DNA of 64,000 nt from Torymus aiolomorphi (GCA_036365515.1 CM070874.1:220704942-220768941); one strand, 5' to 3'; numbered from the stretch's first letter, positions 23,368 to 34,233 are shown. Program-made: numbers and translations. The notes: a model not told the origin generated them from the letters alone.

Positions 23368-23626
23368 GTCACGTAATTGAAACCAAAGAACATTACGTTA
23401 GAGAATGTGAGGTCAGAATGGGTTCCATCTAGAGAGCAGATAGCCGATATCTTTACTAAGCCTTTCTCCTTTTAATTGCATGATAAATTGATGAGGCTAA
23501 TCCTAAATTATACTAACTAAATTATAATCTTTTTTGTTATTTTGTTGCAGAGAGTAAATAGATGAAATTCGACGAGAGAGTGGACAAGAGAGGACTGGAC
23601 GCGACTGGAGTTTCTACGAGAGGGAG

Positions 23627-23972
23627 TGTTGGGAAAAAAAAGGCGTAGAATCGTCCGTTCGCCGAGAGTTACTTCGATGCGCTCTCTCTCTCTCTCTCTT
23701 CGTCTCTCTTCCTCCACCTCCTTGTATTAGTGAGATTCGCCGAGCGTCGCGCGCGCTTCTTCACTGCCGAGTTAGTGTTGGACAAGTGCACACGTCTTGA
23801 GATTACTATAAGTTTGTTTTTGTAATTTGATAAGATTGGAAGAGAGCTGGATTAGTTTCAATATAGATTCGACGAGAATAAAGATATTTCTTTTGATACT
23901 TAAATAAAGGTATAAAGTGTTTATTTGTAGTGATAGAGAAAATTACCCATAAATAACCTTATAATCCCATCA
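23627..23972 (+). repeat. Candidate 3' LTR of the copia element
   Basis: The segment starts TGTTGGGAAAA directly after a purine-rich cgagagggag (polypurine-tract-like), contains a (CT)n run and two AATAAA signals (23877 and 23904 regions), and could end at the CA at 23971-23972. No second copy is present to confirm the borders, so the right edge is uncertain by tens of bases. Confidence 0.45.
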
Positions 23973-23975
23973 ATT

Positions 23976-25096
23976 TTGTTTCTCATTTAATTCGTGTAAT
24001 TCATTTCTTCTATAAGAAATATTCTCAAACGGAATTATTTGTCCATTAAATTCTAAATAATTCTCCCGATAATTTATTTGCGCAAAATTCTCTCTAAAAA
24101 ACTGAGTGCCTAGAATACCCGCTTCAATAATAGAAAAATCGACAGTTACTAGATGAAAGTCAACTTTATAATTATTAAAATCAACTCTGACTCTACCCAC
24201 AGTTTTTATGGCATGAGTCGTTATTCCTTTCAAAATAATTATGTGATTAGTTTCAATATTAACATAAGGAGATACTTCTGATCTTTTTACAAGATTGACA
24301 GAAGCTTCCGTGTCTAACATAAAAATAAGCGGTCTGCTAAATTCTCCGATGTCAATCTTTATGGTCGACGCTGAGCTTTTCTGACTGAGATTCACGGTTT
24401 CGAAACTAACGGTTGGGCTGTGTCGTTGCCTGCCGTAAAAGGGCGCGGTCCATTCTCTATCTCTCCCGACGCATCTGTCCGAAAGAGATTCGTAGAGTTT
24501 CCCTGTGCTGGTGGTGCACACCTTCCCGCATCATTTTGAAACTTATACCAACTACGTTGAACATGACCTAATCTACCGCCATAAAAACAACTAGGAACTC
24601 GTGAATTATATGGTTCTTGTCTATTTCGTGAAAAATTCGTATTATTTGAATAATTATTATGCTCGTTTCTATTTGTTTGTCCGTTTTGGTAATTATTAAA
24701 ATTTCGTCCATTATTACGATTATTTTCATTCGGTAAAAACGGTGCCTTACGATTTTCTGCATTCCACCCTTCGAAATTTATACTTCCATTACTTGCAAAA
24801 TTTCGTGAAGTATTACAATTACCTGAGAAATTTCTTAGCGGTATACATTGCCCATTATTTTGACCTGATCTATTTTGCCCGTTAAAATTATTCGAAATTA
24901 ATCCGCCCTGCCGGTTAAAATTATTTTGACTTACTCTCTGCTGCCCGTAATATTTCGCCAATGTCAGACAGTTTATCGCTGCGTGCCCAATTCGTTTACA
25001 ATATGGACATGTTTTGTTCAATATCCTGATTAACAATATTAACCCTTTTATTATCTCTACTAGTTTTAACTTTATTTTCATCCTTAACATCGTCAT
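23976..25096 (-). pseudogene. Gypsy nucleocapsid and protease
   Basis: Two overlapping minus-strand frames cover this part. The first (25096-24392) has a complete zinc knuckle CPYCKRIGHAAINC, then an Asn/Arg-rich stretch, then a degraded knuckle (CFYGGRLGHVQRSW, second and fourth ligands lost). The second (24521-23976) carries the retroviral-type aspartic protease with MLDTEASVNLV, where the usual DTGA glycine is glutamate, and a downstream GILGTQFF flap-like segment. The G-to-E change should inactivate the protease. RT would follow but the sequence ends at the copia element. Confidence 0.8.
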
Positions 25097-25667
25097 CTAT
25101 CACACTACATGCATATTCCCTTTCTACCTCTAAAGCTAACTCGCGTGCCTCTTTCAAACTAACTGGTTTTCCCATGCGTGCGCGTATTTCCCATCGAAGC
25201 TCTTTTAAAAAGAATTTAACACAATCGCTTTCTAATTTTGTTTTATATTCTTCCTCTTCTGTAAACCGCTTTTCGCGTTTGGCTGCTTTATAAATTTCCG
25301 ACTCTATTTCTTTTAAACGATTTCAATATACAATTACCGATTCATTACTTTTTTGTTTTATGCGAGTAAGTTCGCCTTCACAGTCGTGAAAAGTTTTTGT
25401 AGATCCGTATATGACTTCTAAAAATTCAGAAATTTCAGAAATTTCTTTAAAATCTTGCCCACGTACGCTATTTAATGCGTTGCCGTACAGTCGCATACGA
25501 ATTAATTTGGCTAATTCTGTCTCATAGCATTTTGGAAGGAAGCTAACTGCCCCCTGACAACCATCTAGGAATTGTATTAGTGAAATATTTTGACCATTAA
25601 ATCGCGGAATTAAATCGAGAGCGTCTTTAAGAGATAGCCCTCTTATTTGTACTGTCGTAGTATTCAT
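25020..25667 (-). pseudogene. gag: Gypsy gag, central part
   Basis: The frame from 25667 has the capsid-like text DALDLIPRFNGQNISLIQFL and FKEISEISEFLEVIYG. It meets a TGA at 25323-25325 and then stays open through IYKAAKREKRFTEEEEY and ELRWEIRARM until about 25030, where a frameshift leads to the zinc-knuckle frame. This is the usual layout of Gypsy capsid, which packages the RNA. The Kozak-like ATG at 25667 may be internal. Confidence 0.7.
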
Positions 25668-25859
25668 GGTTTTATTTTTATGATATGACTGATTTATTTG
25701 TGAGGGAATTTCGTTTTTTACTGTTACTTTATCCTCTAAATCCGTAAACGAGTTTATTGCTGATTGAAAATTTTCAGATTCAGAATTATCTCCTAAATTC
25801 TTCTAGCTATCGTTATTTTCTTCCTTTTCTTAAAATATATAACTTCTGTCTGAATTTCC

Positions 25860-26139
25860 TGTTGAAAATAGTATACATCTAAATTGTACGCATGAATATA
25901 TACAGAAGGTATGTGTGAGCGCGCGACTGTATAGAGAGCGCGCAATATCGTATGAGTCCGAACGTAAACATGTACCTCTCCCCTTCCTTATAGTGTGTGC
26001 GTGAGCAAGCATCTAATTCGAGGAGCACTGAATGATACGCTGCTCTCTCTCTACTTGTGTACGTCGAACGAGAAGCACCTCGCACGTGGCGCAAGCTGGC
26101 GCCGTGAACTAAGTCTCAATAAACTATTATATCACTACA
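25860..26139 (+). mobile_element. Candidate solo LTR (TG...CA) in the Gypsy gag
   Basis: 280 bp starting TGTTGAAAATAG and ending TCACTACA, with AATAAA near 26118 and (CT)n-rich promoter-like sequence. It separates two pieces of the Gypsy gag that should be joined. No perfect target duplication was seen at the proposed ends, so the exact borders or even the identity are uncertain. Confidence 0.35.
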
Positions 26140-26216
26140 TTAAATAAGTCTCTCCTTAATTAACCACACCTTAGCATTTCCTTAAAAACTCAAAAAGATT
26201 GAACCCTCCTTTTAAG

Positions 26217-26811
26217 CTATTGTTTAACACTACTTTCCTCTTGTTTAAAAAAATGATCTAAGGTTTTTTCGTCTGTTTCTATACTAAAATGTTTTTTTAT
26301 AGTTTCAATGAGTTCCTCGCCCGACGAAAATGGTGCTTTGTCGGAATCAATCGAAATTTCTAACTTAATTGAATGTTCCCCTTTATCCGTAGTCAAAGGA
26401 GTGCTAGTCCCAAAAGCCGCAGCTTGTTCGATAGCTTCCTCCTTTGGACCTACTTGCAATCGCGAAGGTTTCAAAATTATCTTTTTTTGTGGCACGACTA
26501 ACTTTTCTCCCGCCTCTATTGTTTCAATTTCGCTATCCGAATTCTTACCAATTGTCGAGTTCGAAAGATCGGCCTTATTTTTCCACATTCCGATATTGTC
26601 GCGGAAAATCTATATTTAATTTCGCGAAATCTTTCTCTAATAATTTCTTTAATTTCCTGACTTCCTTCTCTAACTTCCGCGCTTTAGGGTCACTGTCTTT
26701 TAGCAATCATTCCAAATCCCTCTCTTTCTCTTTTAATTTTGTTATAAATGACTCCGAAAAATTTTTCCATAAATCCCCGACACTTCTTTTTGAAACTTCA
26801 TTATTAGACAT
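26217..26811 (-). pseudogene. gag: Gypsy gag, N-terminal part
   Basis: Translation starts at ATG 26811-26809, 60 bp after the primer binding site. The first frame reads MSNNEVSKRSVGDLWKNF and is charged and coiled-coil-like (KLEKEVRKLKKLLEKDF), with one internal TGA after ERDLE. It closes near VEK and the next frame (26588-26217) continues with another acidic/lysine-rich stretch. It has the expected position for the N-terminal domain of gag, but this domain is poorly conserved, so the assignment rests on position. Confidence 0.6.
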
Positions 26812-26871
26812 GTTTTCATTGTTATTGTTTATTTTTACATTATCATACTCCGTTGCTTCCCTTTTGTGGCT

Positions 26872-26889
26872 TTCCCGGCCGATGCACCA
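26872..26889 (-). promoter_or_regulatory. Primer binding site complementary to tRNA-Gly
   Basis: The minus strand reads TGGTGCATCGGCCGGGAA. This is the exact complement of the last 18 bases (including CCA) of a common animal tRNA-Gly (...TTCCCGGCCGATGCACCA). It places the end of the 5' LTR at about 26890 and fixes the strand of the element. Confidence 0.85.
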
Positions 26890-27760
26890 GTTAATAACTT
26901 ATATATTTAGATACCTGTTGCGTCGGAATACAAACATACAGCTATCATTCTAGCAGACCTCCTATGGGGTGTGCCGGATCTCCCTGCCTTTTGGCCAACG
27001 CCCGAAAGCGCTATGCCTGACCAGGTTACGGAGACCGAGGGAGCAGATCGGATAACTTTACCTCTTTTTGCTACTGGCCGACGCTCGAAGCGTTACGCCT
27101 TTAGTCGCAGCCGAGAAAGAATGCAAATAAAATTGTTTTATCTAATAATGAAATTTATTTTACCCCGAGATTTACAAAAGTCTATACCTTTCTAATTAAC
27201 AAGGCAGTCCGCTCGCTATCTGCAGATCGTAGTCGCGATGGATTGGTGATTCAGCTTGCGATGGTGTTGTTCCTCCGTGACGGATGACCTCGCAGCAGGG
27301 ATCGTTGTGTAGAAGGGTTGTGCTCGTTGTCGGCAGCTCTCGGCAGGGACCCACTCCGGGAGGTAATCGTCCCTCTGAGGTAGGTGAGGCGTAGCACAGG
27401 CAATACTTTGCCATGGCGTAGAGTCGGTTGTCGTCGTGGTGGCTGAGAAAAAGTCGAAGTCCAAATCGGGCGTGACACGGGCAGCGCTTCGCCGTGGGCA
27501 ATGTCGGTGGCGTTGGTCGTTCGTCGGGCAGAGGCTTCGCTCTCATAGAAGTTCAGAAAAGTAGTGTGCTACTCGGGTCCACTTGCTGGCCCTATTTATA
27601 ATGGAAGCTCCCTTGTCGTTGGTCAGAACTTGTTTTTCCCCCTTGTGGGAAACTGCGCAGAAGGATGACTCCCACCTCCTGCTATCATGCATTTCCCCGG
27701 GATTTTTTTAATAGAGGAAAGCATAAAAATGTCAAATGCCCTCTTCTTGGGAACGCTGCC
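26890..27760 (-). repeat. Probable 5' LTR of the Gypsy element (right end uncertain)
   Basis: The LTR must end immediately upstream of the primer binding site, at agttattaac. A TATA box TATAAATAGG lies at 27591-27600 on the minus strand, and an AATAAA (minus) near 27154-27159. The 5' border is not identifiable without the missing 3' LTR; 27760 is a guess. ORFs on this strand (27216-27546) are not convincing proteins. Confidence 0.45.
27593..27600 (-). promoter_or_regulatory. TATA box of the Gypsy LTR
   Basis: TATAAATA on the minus strand, about 700 bp upstream of the primer binding site. Transcription would start around 27570. Confidence 0.4.
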
Positions 27761-28347
27761 TCCGGAGAAAAATCTACGACGCTGCATGCGTAATGCATCT
27801 GTAAGTGGCGCGGCCACTTATCTCGTAAGTTTTGGGTGTCAAGGGGGACGTCTTGCTGACCCATTCTACGGCGTGACGCCATGTGATAGTTGCGCGGCTC
27901 CCCTGTGTTTTATGTTGGAAAGTAAAAGTAGAAGGATGCTGAGCTGTCTCTTCGCTATTTTGTGTCAGCGCTTTTTCCCGTTCTCGGTAAGTTGAGGCTG
28001 CACAGTATAGCCATGCGTGGACCTTGACTTTTCTTCCTAAGTCAGTCCTTCTCTGCATGAGTATAAAAAAAGCGTCTGTGAGCCTGGTCAAGTGTCATCT
28101 TAATTTCTCCTTTTCTTTCTTTTTATCGCTGCACGCCATTCCATAAATTTTGAAAATGCAGTGCAGCTGGTGTTAATGTTTCCAGGCCGCATGCGGTCAC
28201 TCTCGCCTTCTTGACTTGTTTTCCCCATTTTTGGTGGCCGCACGTGTCCGATTAGTTTACCCTCCCATGGCTCTAATCTCTCCTTTCCAACGTGCTTGTT
28301 TCTCTATTTTTGCCTTCGCCTTTCTTTCAGCCCACTTTTAATCACCC

Positions 28348-28378
<31 letters not shown>

Positions 28379-28380
28379 GA
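27761..28380. other. Non-coding gap before the CR1-like element
   Basis: No gene recognised. A (CT)n microsatellite occupies 28353-28378. The small ORF at 27687-27995 has no domain and is rejected. Confidence 0.4.
28353..28378 (+). repeat. (CT)13 microsatellite
   Basis: A perfect CT run next to the presumed 5' end of the CR1-like LINE. The same motif follows its 3' end at 33994-34087. Confidence 0.9.
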
Positions 28381-28853
28381 CGGGTAAGTGTTAACATCTT
28401 TGAATTTTGCTCCCGACTTTTTCGAGCATTTCTGAAATATTCTTTCACTCCTTGGAGTGCTTTGTTGACAGAAAAGTGGCTCCACCGGCTCTCAAGCTCC
28501 TCGCCTAAGGGCCCATGTTTTACACGGTGTCCTATGAGCCAGGAGTTACTTTTCTATTGAAGACACTTGCCCTAACCTTCAAGGCTGGCAATCATAGCTA
28601 CCATCAACGAGCAAATCCCGGCTTTCACCATCGGTGAGTGTTAACTCCATCACCAGCACCAACACCGCGTATCAGCATTTGCTGGCCACCACTCCTCCAC
28701 TGCACTGCACCACACTGCAAGTCGGCGCACGGTTCCTACTACGGCAGCTTTCTAATCATCCCAACGGCGAATTTTGAATTCAGCGGGCCAACCGACAGCA
28801 GACGGAAAGCTGTCAACAATCACAGAGGCGATCGTGTGTTATTGTAGTGGAAC

Positions 28854-30581
28854 ATGGAGAAGAGGTGTGCTGTATGCGGTGAGTCATCGATGAGAGTGCT
28901 GGGATTATGCCCGATATGTGGCCAGCCGTGCCATGCCAAATGCTCCGGCAAGAAAAAGAGTGCCCCGTGTGACCTATGCCGCATTGCGGAGCAGAGACCA
29001 ACGTCAGCAGAGGCGTCATCCTTCATCAAGCCGAAGAATGCGCAGGTGAGCAAGCGTGCGTCGTTGTCGCAACGACGCACGCCCAATACATCTAATATTG
29101 CCGCCTCCCACCATCATATGCCTCTCGGCTCATCGACGCCGGCTGCCAAGCTCTCCGCGCGTAATAGTAGCGCGCATGGGTCGTGCGCGCTACTCGCTAC
29201 CAGTGTGGCTAAGTCTGCGGGGCAGGTAGCTGGAGCGCAGGGGCCAGGAGCGCCAGAGAGAGGTGCCGAGCGGGCCAACTACCCACAGGCGCAGTCTGCT
29301 CTGAGTGAGAGTACCGGACGGGTCACCGACACTCAGGCGCCAAAAGACGCATCACAAATCTGCGAAGTTACGGGAGATATTTCATCGGCAGTGGCGAGCT
29401 CAAGTATTGCGCAATCTTCCGCCACCAACCAGGTACTACCCCCGCCGCTGGGGGATGTAAACCTGGTTGGTGTGACAAATGTTTTAATTCCTGTAAGCAC
29501 GCTGGAGCTCTTTTTTCAGCGTTTCGACATGCTCGAGAGGCAGTTGGACGAACTCAAGGTCCTTGGCAGCCGGAGCCTCGCGTCGTGCAGCGCCGACACC
29601 ACTCACTGCGATGAGGGTCAAATCAACAATGCGGAGCTGCCCACGCGGGTCTCTGTTGTCGAGGGGCAGGTAAGCAACCAAAATTGCTTACTTGAGTCCC
29701 TTGGTTCCAAGTGCCAGCTGCTTCTCGAGGCCAACTCTTCACTAAAAGATAAATTAGACAAAGCGTTTAGCAGCTTCGAAAAGCTCCAGCGTGCTCACAT
29801 GGAGCCAGCGAATTTAAATAGCTTAATTTTTAATAGTCGTGAAGTAGGTGACATTGGCAGCTCTACTTCCGCTGCCAGCACAAATTCAGTGCTATTATGC
29901 CCGTCCTCTCAGCCGAGCCCTGGGGCCTCTTCCGCGTGTTCTGGGATTGATGGTTCTGAGTCCTGCGAGGTGGTACTTAATGGTATTTTAAAGAAGGATT
30001 CTGTATATACGGAGGTATTAACCAACCAAATCGCCTTCGCAGTACTCAGAACCATTTATCCCCCATTAAACAGCGATAATATTCTTGGGACACGTGTCTT
30101 GGTGGTCCGGAACCCGTCTGAGAGAAATGGAGGTGAGGCGGCGGGAGGCTTGGGGTCGCGAGCAGGCGCATTGCCCTCCTGCATAGTAAGGCTCAGCAGC
30201 CCGAGCCTGGTCAGGGATGTGATGCGAGCTAAGCGCTCGCTCGCCAATTCTTACTTTACCACAAGTAATATCGATCCCGAAATGCTTGGCCCGGTTTTAG
30301 CTGCTTGTGTGCCTCACCATAAAATATTCATAAATGAGATGTTGCCCCATGATAAGTTCCAGGAATTTAAGAGCCTGAGGTCCATCGCCCAGGGGCTGGG
30401 CTTTAAATATGTGTGGCACTCGGGTGGTAGATTCCTGGCTAGGCATAAGGGAGGCGAGCGTGCGCATATCTTCGCCACAGCATCCGACCTACAAGTCATT
30501 CAAACGACGTGCCAGTCTGCTAAAAAAAACATCTGCCCAAAAGCAACCCGTCAAATGCTGCAGCCACTAACAACGACATAG
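28854..30581 (+). CDS. ORF1 protein of CR1-like LINE (575 aa)
   Basis: ORF1 starts at an ATG (aacATGG context) and is open for 575 codons. Residues 1-45 form a PHD/RING-like zinc module (CAVCGESS, CPICGQPCHAKC, CDLC). A low-complexity Ala/Ser/Gln region follows to about residue 190. Residues ~205-320 have heptad-like patterns (LELFFQRFDMLERQLDELKV, LKDKLDKAFSSFEKLQ), probably a coiled coil for oligomerisation. The C-terminal ~180 residues are basic and include SCIVRLSSPSLVRDVMRAKR, fitting the RRM/CTD-like nucleic-acid-binding part of LINE ORF1 proteins. It would bind the element's RNA. ORF2 lies 54 bp downstream. No break was seen, so it may be expressible, though function is inferred. Confidence 0.8.
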   Translation: MEKRCAVCGESSMRVLGLCPICGQPCHAKCSGKKKSAPCDLCRIAEQRPTSAEASSFIKPKNAQVSKRASLSQRRTPNTSNIAASHHHMPLGSSTPAAKLSARNSSAHGSCALLATSVAKSAGQVAGAQGPGAPERGAERANYPQAQSALSESTGRVTDTQAPKDASQICEVTGDISSAVASSSIAQSSATNQVLPPPLGDVNLVGVTNVLIPVSTLELFFQRFDMLERQLDELKVLGSRSLASCSADTTHCDEGQINNAELPTRVSVVEGQVSNQNCLLESLGSKCQLLLEANSSLKDKLDKAFSSFEKLQRAHMEPANLNSLIFNSREVGDIGSSTSAASTNSVLLCPSSQPSPGASSACSGIDGSESCEVVLNGILKKDSVYTEVLTNQIAFAVLRTIYPPLNSDNILGTRVLVVRNPSERNGGEAAGGLGSRAGALPSCIVRLSSPSLVRDVMRAKRSLANSYFTTSNIDPEMLGPVLAACVPHHKIFINEMLPHDKFQEFKSLRSIAQGLGFKYVWHSGGRFLARHKGGERAHIFATASDLQVIQTTCQSAKKNICPKATRQMLQPLTTT

Positions 30582-30634
30582 TTGTAGCGAGGCAGGGAGC
30601 AGAACAGGTTGTCGGGTCGGTGCCTACATCATGA

Positions 30635-33499
30635 CTGGGATCGACTGCTTGCAAGGGGACGGGGGGTGGATGTCCTCTCAAGGCCGGGTTTCTTAATATT
30701 AACTCAATCAGACCTCGTATAAATAAGCTCCGTCTGTACCTGGTTGAAGATCCCTCCTACCACCTCTTTGGCATAGCTGAATCTTGGCTTGGACCTGATG
30801 TTGATGACAGTCTCATTCAGATTGATGGCTACTCAGTGCTTAGGCAGGATCGTAATATAAATGGGGGCGGAGTTGCTCTGTACGCATGAAACGACTTTAC
30901 CATCACGAAACTGGCGTCATCTATGACTCAGGGACTGGGAAAACCCTCAATCCCTGAGTACTTATTCTGTCGTGTGCAGCAGGGTTCCTTTCCTCCCATT
31001 TTGATCGGTGTCATTTATAGATCTCCACACATTGCCATGCAAAAGGACACCGACCTTTTCGATGTTTGGCGCGACCTGAGTAGTGAGTATAGTCACAAGT
31101 TTATCATGGGGGATCTGAATGGTGACTTGTCATCGGCGTCCGATGCTGATGCATATTCCATCAGAAACCTTGCCACAGAGTTATCATTACATATTGTGCA
31201 GCATGGCCCAACACATCACACGCCCACGTCTCACAAATGGATTGACTTAATCCTCACGGACGAAAACGACGAGGTGCTTGACTATGCGAATGAACACCTG
31301 CCCAGTTTCGGTAAGCATGCTATCATTGATGTTACCATCAACTATTTTGTGCCAGCGCGAGTAGGGAAGTCTTTCTCCTACAGAGATTATAAAAACGTAT
31401 GCCCTACATCTCTCAATGAATTGCTTGCGCGCTGCGATTGGGTAGGCATGAATTCGATTGAATCCGATTTGGAGGGAGCACTAGATTCCTTAAACGCAAA
31501 CCTTAACTCTGTCATAAACGATTTAGCGCCTTTAAAAACTGTGAAACCCAGTCGAAATAATGCTCCTTGGATTGGTCCTGAGCTGAGGGAACTAATCAAC
31601 AAACGTAATGCGGCCCATAGGCGTTACAAACGCACTGGGCGAGCGGCGGTGTTCGATGAGTTTCTTCGGCTCAGCAATGAGGTCGACTCACGCTTTGCTC
31701 AAGAGCGTAACTCCTTCCTTCACAAACATCTCTCAGACGCTCTTGATGCTAACAAGGATATATGGAAGGAAATGCGTAAACTCGGCCTTATTCCAAAGCG
31801 AAAAGAGGAGGACCTTTGCGGCTTCACGCCAGGAGAGTTAAACGCTCACTTCGCTGGAATCTCCGTGTCCCCCCTTGAAAACATAGAAGAAGCTATGGAC
31901 ACTATTTTACTAACAAGTGAGGAGGGCTTTTCCTTTAAACAGGTTACACTGAGTGATGTAGTTCTTGCAATTTCTCACTTCTCCTCACAGGCAAAAGGGG
32001 TGGACGGAATTCCTCGGGAGGTGGTCGTGAAGGCTCTCCCTGTCATTGGTGACTACTTGGTCAGAATTTTCAACTCCTCCTTCGCTCAGGGAATTTTTGC
32101 AGGCTCCTGGAAGCAGGCACAGGTAATTGCACTCAAGAAAATTGCATCGCCGTCTACAGTCTCGGACTTTCGTCCTATAGCGCTACTCTGCTTCCTTTCT
32201 AAGGTGCTTGAAAAAATTGCCCACAACCAAATCACGGAGTATCTTAATAGCAATAACTTACTTGACCCCCTCCAGGCCGGATTTCGCAAGCACCACAGCA
32301 CGCAGACGGCACTTCTCAAGCTAACCGACGATATACGTATAGGCATCGACAACAGACAACTGACGTTACTGCTACTGTTCGACTTCAGCAAAGCCTTCGA
32401 CACCATCTCACCAACAGTGCTTCTGCGTAAGCTCTGTCGGCTGGGGTTCTCCAGGGCAGCTCTCCTGTGGATTCAATCATATCTGAAAGGACGTACCCAG
32501 ATAGTCACCTCAAATAGCAAAGGTAACTCTGACTGGTTAGAAACCAATCTGGGAGTTCCACAGGGATCTGTCCTGGGTCCACTGCTTTTTTGTCTCTACG
32601 TTAACGACTTACGTGACGTACTTGACGGTAATACTATCAGACATATATTTTACGCAGATGACCTTCAAATCTACTTACACACGACAAAAGACGAAATTCT
32701 GGAGGGTATTGATCAGCTGTCCCATGCGGCGCAAATGGTGGCTGAATGGGCGGCGAACTCGGGCCTGCACCTCAATGCTGGTAAGACCAAAGCCATTGTA
32801 TTCGGCTCCAGGGTAGGAGTTAATCATATAAACTCATTAGATCTGCCAGGTATTGGTGTGCGGCCTGGAGAACGCATCCCGTTCAGTAGCGAAGTTGCGA
32901 GTCTCGGTGTTACACTGGATAGTAAATTAACATGGAAACCGCACATTGACCAACTCACAAAGAAAGTCAATAAAGCCCTATACAGTTTGCGGTTTATTAG
33001 GGCGTGTACCGCCGAGATTCTCCGCAAAAGATTAGTCGAGTCCCTAGTTCAACCCCACCTTGACTACTGTACGGTGGTCTACTTGGACGCGTCTGACGAA
33101 CAGCGAGCGAGAGTGCAAAGATTGAGCAATTCATGTGTGAGGTATGTTACTGGGGCTAGGAGGGATGAGCATATCACCCCCTACTTGAGACGTCTGGGCT
33201 GGCTCCGTATGGACTCACGCAGATTCTACTTCGCAGCCCTGCTACTATATAAAATAATTCGGATGCGTGAGCCTAGTTACTTGGCTGCCTTTTTTACGGT
33301 GCACAAGCCTAGGCCAACAAGCAGGGGAGTGCAGCCGGAGCTTGCTTTCCCTGCCTTGAACTATAAGACGGGTGATAGAGCGTTTCTGGCTCAGGGTGCC
33401 CGCCTTTGGAACTCCCTCCCCCCCTCCCTGCGCTATCTTCCATCACTTTCATCATTCAAGAGGGCTGTGCGCCAACACCTGCTTGATCTCGACGCCTAG
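30635..33499 (+). pseudogene. ORF2 of CR1-like LINE: endonuclease and reverse transcriptase
   Basis: The frame opens at 30635 without an in-frame ATG; an ATG at 30631 lies in another frame, so a frameshift near 30660 is likely. The APE-type endonuclease shows FLNINSIR, GIAESWLG, VIYRSP, MGDLNGDL and WIDLILTD. A TGA at 30887-30889 interrupts it after GGGVALYA, leaving an 858-codon frame from 30923. RT motifs follow: SDFRPIALL, LFDFSKAFDTI, GVPQGSVLGPLL and the catalytic FYADDLQIY. The C-terminal thumb and tail end at 33499. The protein would nick target DNA and prime reverse transcription there. Apart from the two lesions the frame is clean. Confidence 0.9.
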
Positions 33500-33990
33500 C
33501 CTCTCTATAAGGATGCTTAGAGCTGCCAGTGCGGGGACCTTTATCTAGTTTAGTATTAGACTGCGGATTAACTTTGATCTGTGATTTTTTGACTAAGCGG
33601 CTGTGATACCTTACTGTGATATTTTATGAAATGGTTAATGTATAACTGTAATATTTTCCTTTTAGCGTATAGTACCAGCTGTGATATTTTCTTTAGTTTT
33701 ATTTATTTATTTTGTTTTAATGAAGGGTCCTCGTGATTTTTAATGATTTTTATGTATTTTATTTTTATTTTATCATATGGTTCTTTTTTATTATTTTTTT
33801 ATCGTAATTGAAGGTCCTCGTAGACAAACATATTTTTATGTATAATTTATATATTTGTATCAGGTTGTATTACTTTTATTTTTATATATTTTTATTATAT
33901 CTTATTTTACTGTATTTTATTTTAAGTTATGCACTGTATAAATTCTGTATTAATTATTTTGCCGCGAAGGCAAATAAATCAAATCGTATC

Positions 33991-33992
<2 letters not shown>
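33500..33992 (+). other. 3' UTR of the CR1-like LINE
   Basis: AT-rich with repeated ctgtgatattt and gaaggtcctcgt motifs. It ends ttgccgcgaaggcaaataaa, which forms a short GCC-loop-GGC hairpin before AATAAA, a common 3' signature of CR1/Jockey-type elements recognised by their RT. Confidence 0.6.
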
Positions 33993-33993
<1 letters not shown>

Positions 33994-34082
<89 letters not shown>

Positions 34083-34087
34083 CTCTC
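33994..34087 (+). repeat. (CT)n microsatellite, ~47 units
   Basis: An almost pure CT run with one interruption (cgct near 34080). It abuts the LINE 3' end. The Ser/Leu open frames across it are artefacts. Confidence 0.98.
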
Positions 34088-34233
34088 CCCATCTTGATAT
34101 TTCTTTCCGTTGTTCTTCCTTCTTCTCTCTTCCTTGTTGAGTCTTTTCGAAGACTTACAAGTATTCTTTTTACATATATGACCGTGAGTGAAAGAAAATA
34201 ATTGTTTTTGTAAATGGACGAAAATTTCGTCCA

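Larger units (their letters stand above)
19146..23972 (+). mobile_element. Ty1/copia retrotransposon, 5'-truncated and decayed
   Basis: The domain order gag, zinc knuckles, protease, integrase, reverse transcriptase, RNase H is diagnostic of Ty1/copia, because integrase precedes RT. The reading frame changes near 19690, 20305, 20815, 21545, 22265, 23310 and 23420. Gag starts internally, so the 5' LTR, primer binding site and gag N-terminus are missing. A 3' LTR candidate follows. The element cannot encode its proteins as it stands. Confidence 0.9.
23973..27760 (-). mobile_element. Gypsy-type LTR retrotransposon, 5' half
   Basis: Read on the minus strand, the order is LTR-like promoter region (to about 26890), primer binding site, gag, zinc knuckle and protease. 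It then stops at the copia LTR edge; RT and integrase are absent. Several stops and frameshifts interrupt gag. A candidate solo LTR in the opposite orientation sits in gag at 25860-26139. Confidence 0.8.
28381..33992 (+). mobile_element. CR1-like non-LTR retrotransposon, nearly full length
   Basis: A GC-richer block with 5' UTR (about 28381-28853), ORF1 (28854-30581), ORF2 (about 30635-33499) and an AT-rich 3' UTR ending gccgcgaaggcaaataaatc. A (CT)n microsatellite touches both ends, which would fit insertion into a CT-repeat target. ORF1 is intact and ORF2 has one stop and one frameshift at its start, so this is the youngest-looking element in the window. The family is placed in the CR1/Kiri group by domain pattern only. 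Confidence 0.85.

Noticed and set aside
27196..27546. Overlapping minus-strand ORFs
   Set aside because: They lie in the probable Gypsy LTR, overlap in several frames and show no domain.
27774..28091. 105-codon minus-strand ORF and plus-strand ORF 27687-27995
   Set aside because: They overlap each other on opposite strands with no domain or splice context.
28813..29086. Minus-strand ORFs opposite the start of LINE ORF1
   Set aside because: They are shadows of the GC-rich ORF1 coding sequence.
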